Below are positions 5,254 to 6,222 of a DNA stretch of 6,222 nucleotides, piece by piece. The position numbers and the translations under genes were made by a program. The notes under the pieces were generated by a model. That model saw nothing but the letters and a program-made list of their open reading frames with translations. It did no database searches and was not told where the DNA came from. Each line of letters starts with the position of its first letter. Position 1 is the first letter of the stretch. Source of the stretch: Clostridiales bacterium (GTDB taxonomy: Bacteria; Bacillota; Clostridia; Christensenellales; Borkfalkiaceae); contig SVIK01000077.1 in assembly GCA_015069525.1 (NCBI GenBank), positions 1-6,222 of the forward strand, read 5' to 3'.

Positions 5254-6222
5254 ATGTTATCCAAACTTACAATTAAAAACGTAGCGCTAATTGAGTGCGC
5301 TGAAATAACGTTTGACGAGGGCTTAAACGTGCTTTCAGGGGAAACCGGTGCTGGTAAATCGGTTATCCTCGATTCCGTCAACTTTGTTTTGGGCGCAAAA
5401 GCGGATAGAAGCATGATTCGCTACGGCGAAACGGAATGCTTGGTTAAGGCGGAATTTATCGTACCCGAAAGCTCCCGCGCGGTGCAAACTTTACGTGAAA
5501 TGGACATTGATTCGGACGGTGAAATACTCATTTCCCGTAAATTCTCCGAAAACGGCAAAAATGCCGTCAAAATTAACGGAAATACCGTGACGACGACAAT
5601 GCTCCGTCAAGTGACTGATTCACTCGTAGACGTACATGGACAAAGCGAACATTTCTTTTTATTAAAAGAAAGTAATCAATTAAAAACACTTGATGAAGTC
5701 GTAGGTTCGTCTTTAACGGAAAAAAAGGAGCTTTTAGCCGAATTATTAAGGAAAAAGCGAGAAATTAAGAAACAAATCGCCATGCTTGGTGGGGACGAAA
5801 AGGAGCGTGGCAGAAGATTGGACGTTCTTTCCTATCAAATTGACGAAATTCGTAGTGTGGATATACAAGACGGTGAAGAGGAAGAACTGATTGCTAAACG
5901 AAATAAAATCAATAACCTTGAAAAGATTATCGTTGCGCTTCGTGATGCAATACAGGCAATTTCAGGTGAAATGGGGGTTTTGGACGGTTTACGGATAGCA
6001 AAGCGTTCGATTTCCACCGTTTCCAACGTGGATAATGCGTATTTAGACGTAGAAGAAAAGTTAGAAGGGATAGTAAGCGATAGCGAGGACGTTGCGGAAA
6101 CGTTGTCCGATTTAAGCGACGATTTGTATTTTGACCCCAACGAAGCGGAAGAAACGGAAAACAGGTTAGACGCTATCCGTTCTTTGAAAAAGAAATACGG
6201 GGCTAATAAAAAAGAAATCGAC
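5254..6222 (+). CDS. recN: RecN, SMC-like DNA repair ATPase (N-terminal part; 3' end outside window)
   Basis: RecN acts early in double-strand-break repair, binding and tethering DNA ends with an SMC-like ATPase. The ATG at 5254 follows AAGGGA (5241-5246) at 7 nt, 21 nt after argR. The frame stays open to the window edge, giving 323 residues of a protein normally about 550-570 aa. The start reads LTIKNVALIE, as in the family, followed by Walker A GETGAGKS (29-36). The motif SLVDVHGQSEHFFLL (123-137) matches the conserved region usually reading DIHGQHEHQ, here with Ser131 and Phe134. From about residue 140 the sequence is rich in Lys, Glu and Leu, consistent with the first coiled-coil arm, and LKKKYG near the window end also fits the family. 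The second arm, the signature motif and Walker B lie outside the window. No frameshift is seen. Confidence 0.95.
   Translation, partial: MLSKLTIKNVALIECAEITFDEGLNVLSGETGAGKSVILDSVNFVLGAKADRSMIRYGETECLVKAEFIVPESSRAVQTLREMDIDSDGEILISRKFSENGKNAVKINGNTVTTTMLRQVTDSLVDVHGQSEHFFLLKESNQLKTLDEVVGSSLTEKKELLAELLRKKREIKKQIAMLGGDEKERGRRLDVLSYQIDEIRSVDIQDGEEEELIAKRNKINNLEKIIVALRDAIQAISGEMGVLDGLRIAKRSISTVSNVDNAYLDVEEKLEGIVSDSEDVAETLSDLSDDLYFDPNEAEETENRLDAIRSLKKKYGANKKEID

Larger units (their letters stand above)
2..6222 (+). other. Probable single operon folD-ispA-dxs-tlyA-nadK-argR-recN
   Basis: All seven genes run on the + strand with gaps of 16, 19, 19, 15 and 21 nt and one 4-nt overlap (3135-3138). Each gene except tlyA has its own Shine-Dalgarno sequence in the gap before it, apart from folD, whose start is not visible. 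No gap has room for a full promoter outside coding sequence, and no stem-loop followed by a T run is present. Cotranscription is inferred from this layout; internal promoters inside genes cannot be excluded. Confidence 0.8.

Overview
This window carries seven genes, all on the + strand and tightly packed. They match the well-known housekeeping cluster of low- to mid-GC Firmicutes, especially Clostridia: folD (5' end cut by the window edge), ispA, dxs, tlyA, nadK, argR and recN (3' end cut by the window edge). The gene order, the Gram-positive style Shine-Dalgarno sequences (AAGGAG, GGAGG, AGGAAGG), the TTG start of ispA and a moderate base composition (low to mid 40s % GC by eye) point to a clostridial-type Firmicute, possibly an uncultured gut lineage. 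That placement is inference; nothing here fixes the genus.

Layout: folD 2-487, ispA 504-1385, dxs 1405-3138, tlyA 3135-3935, nadK 3955-4761, argR 4777-5232 (or from 4771), recN 5254 to beyond 6222. Intergenic gaps are 15-21 nt, and dxs/tlyA overlap by 4 nt (ATGA). No stretch is long enough to hold an ordinary promoter plus leader, and no intrinsic terminator, tRNA, rRNA, mobile element or CRISPR repeat was seen. The window most likely lies wholly inside one polycistronic transcript whose promoter is upstream of the window.

The genes belong to several pathways. FolD interconverts one-carbon folates and makes NADPH; Dxs starts the MEP (non-mevalonate) isoprenoid pathway; IspA condenses its C5 products, probably to farnesyl diphosphate; TlyA 2'-O-methylates rRNA; NadK makes NADP; ArgR is the arginine-responsive repressor; RecN is the SMC-like double-strand-break repair ATPase. 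Dxs and IspA are a clear functional pair. The rest is a conserved but functionally mixed neighbourhood.

No undescribed system is visible. Points worth a second look are modest: a Dxs that naturally lacks about 32 residues of a loop present in the E. coli enzyme and has an unusual motif around its catalytic Glu; a 10-bp tandem duplication at the folD/ispA junction that supplies the ispA ribosome binding site and an in-frame stop; the absence of xseA/xseB between folD and ispA; and small motif changes in ArgR, NadK and RecN.
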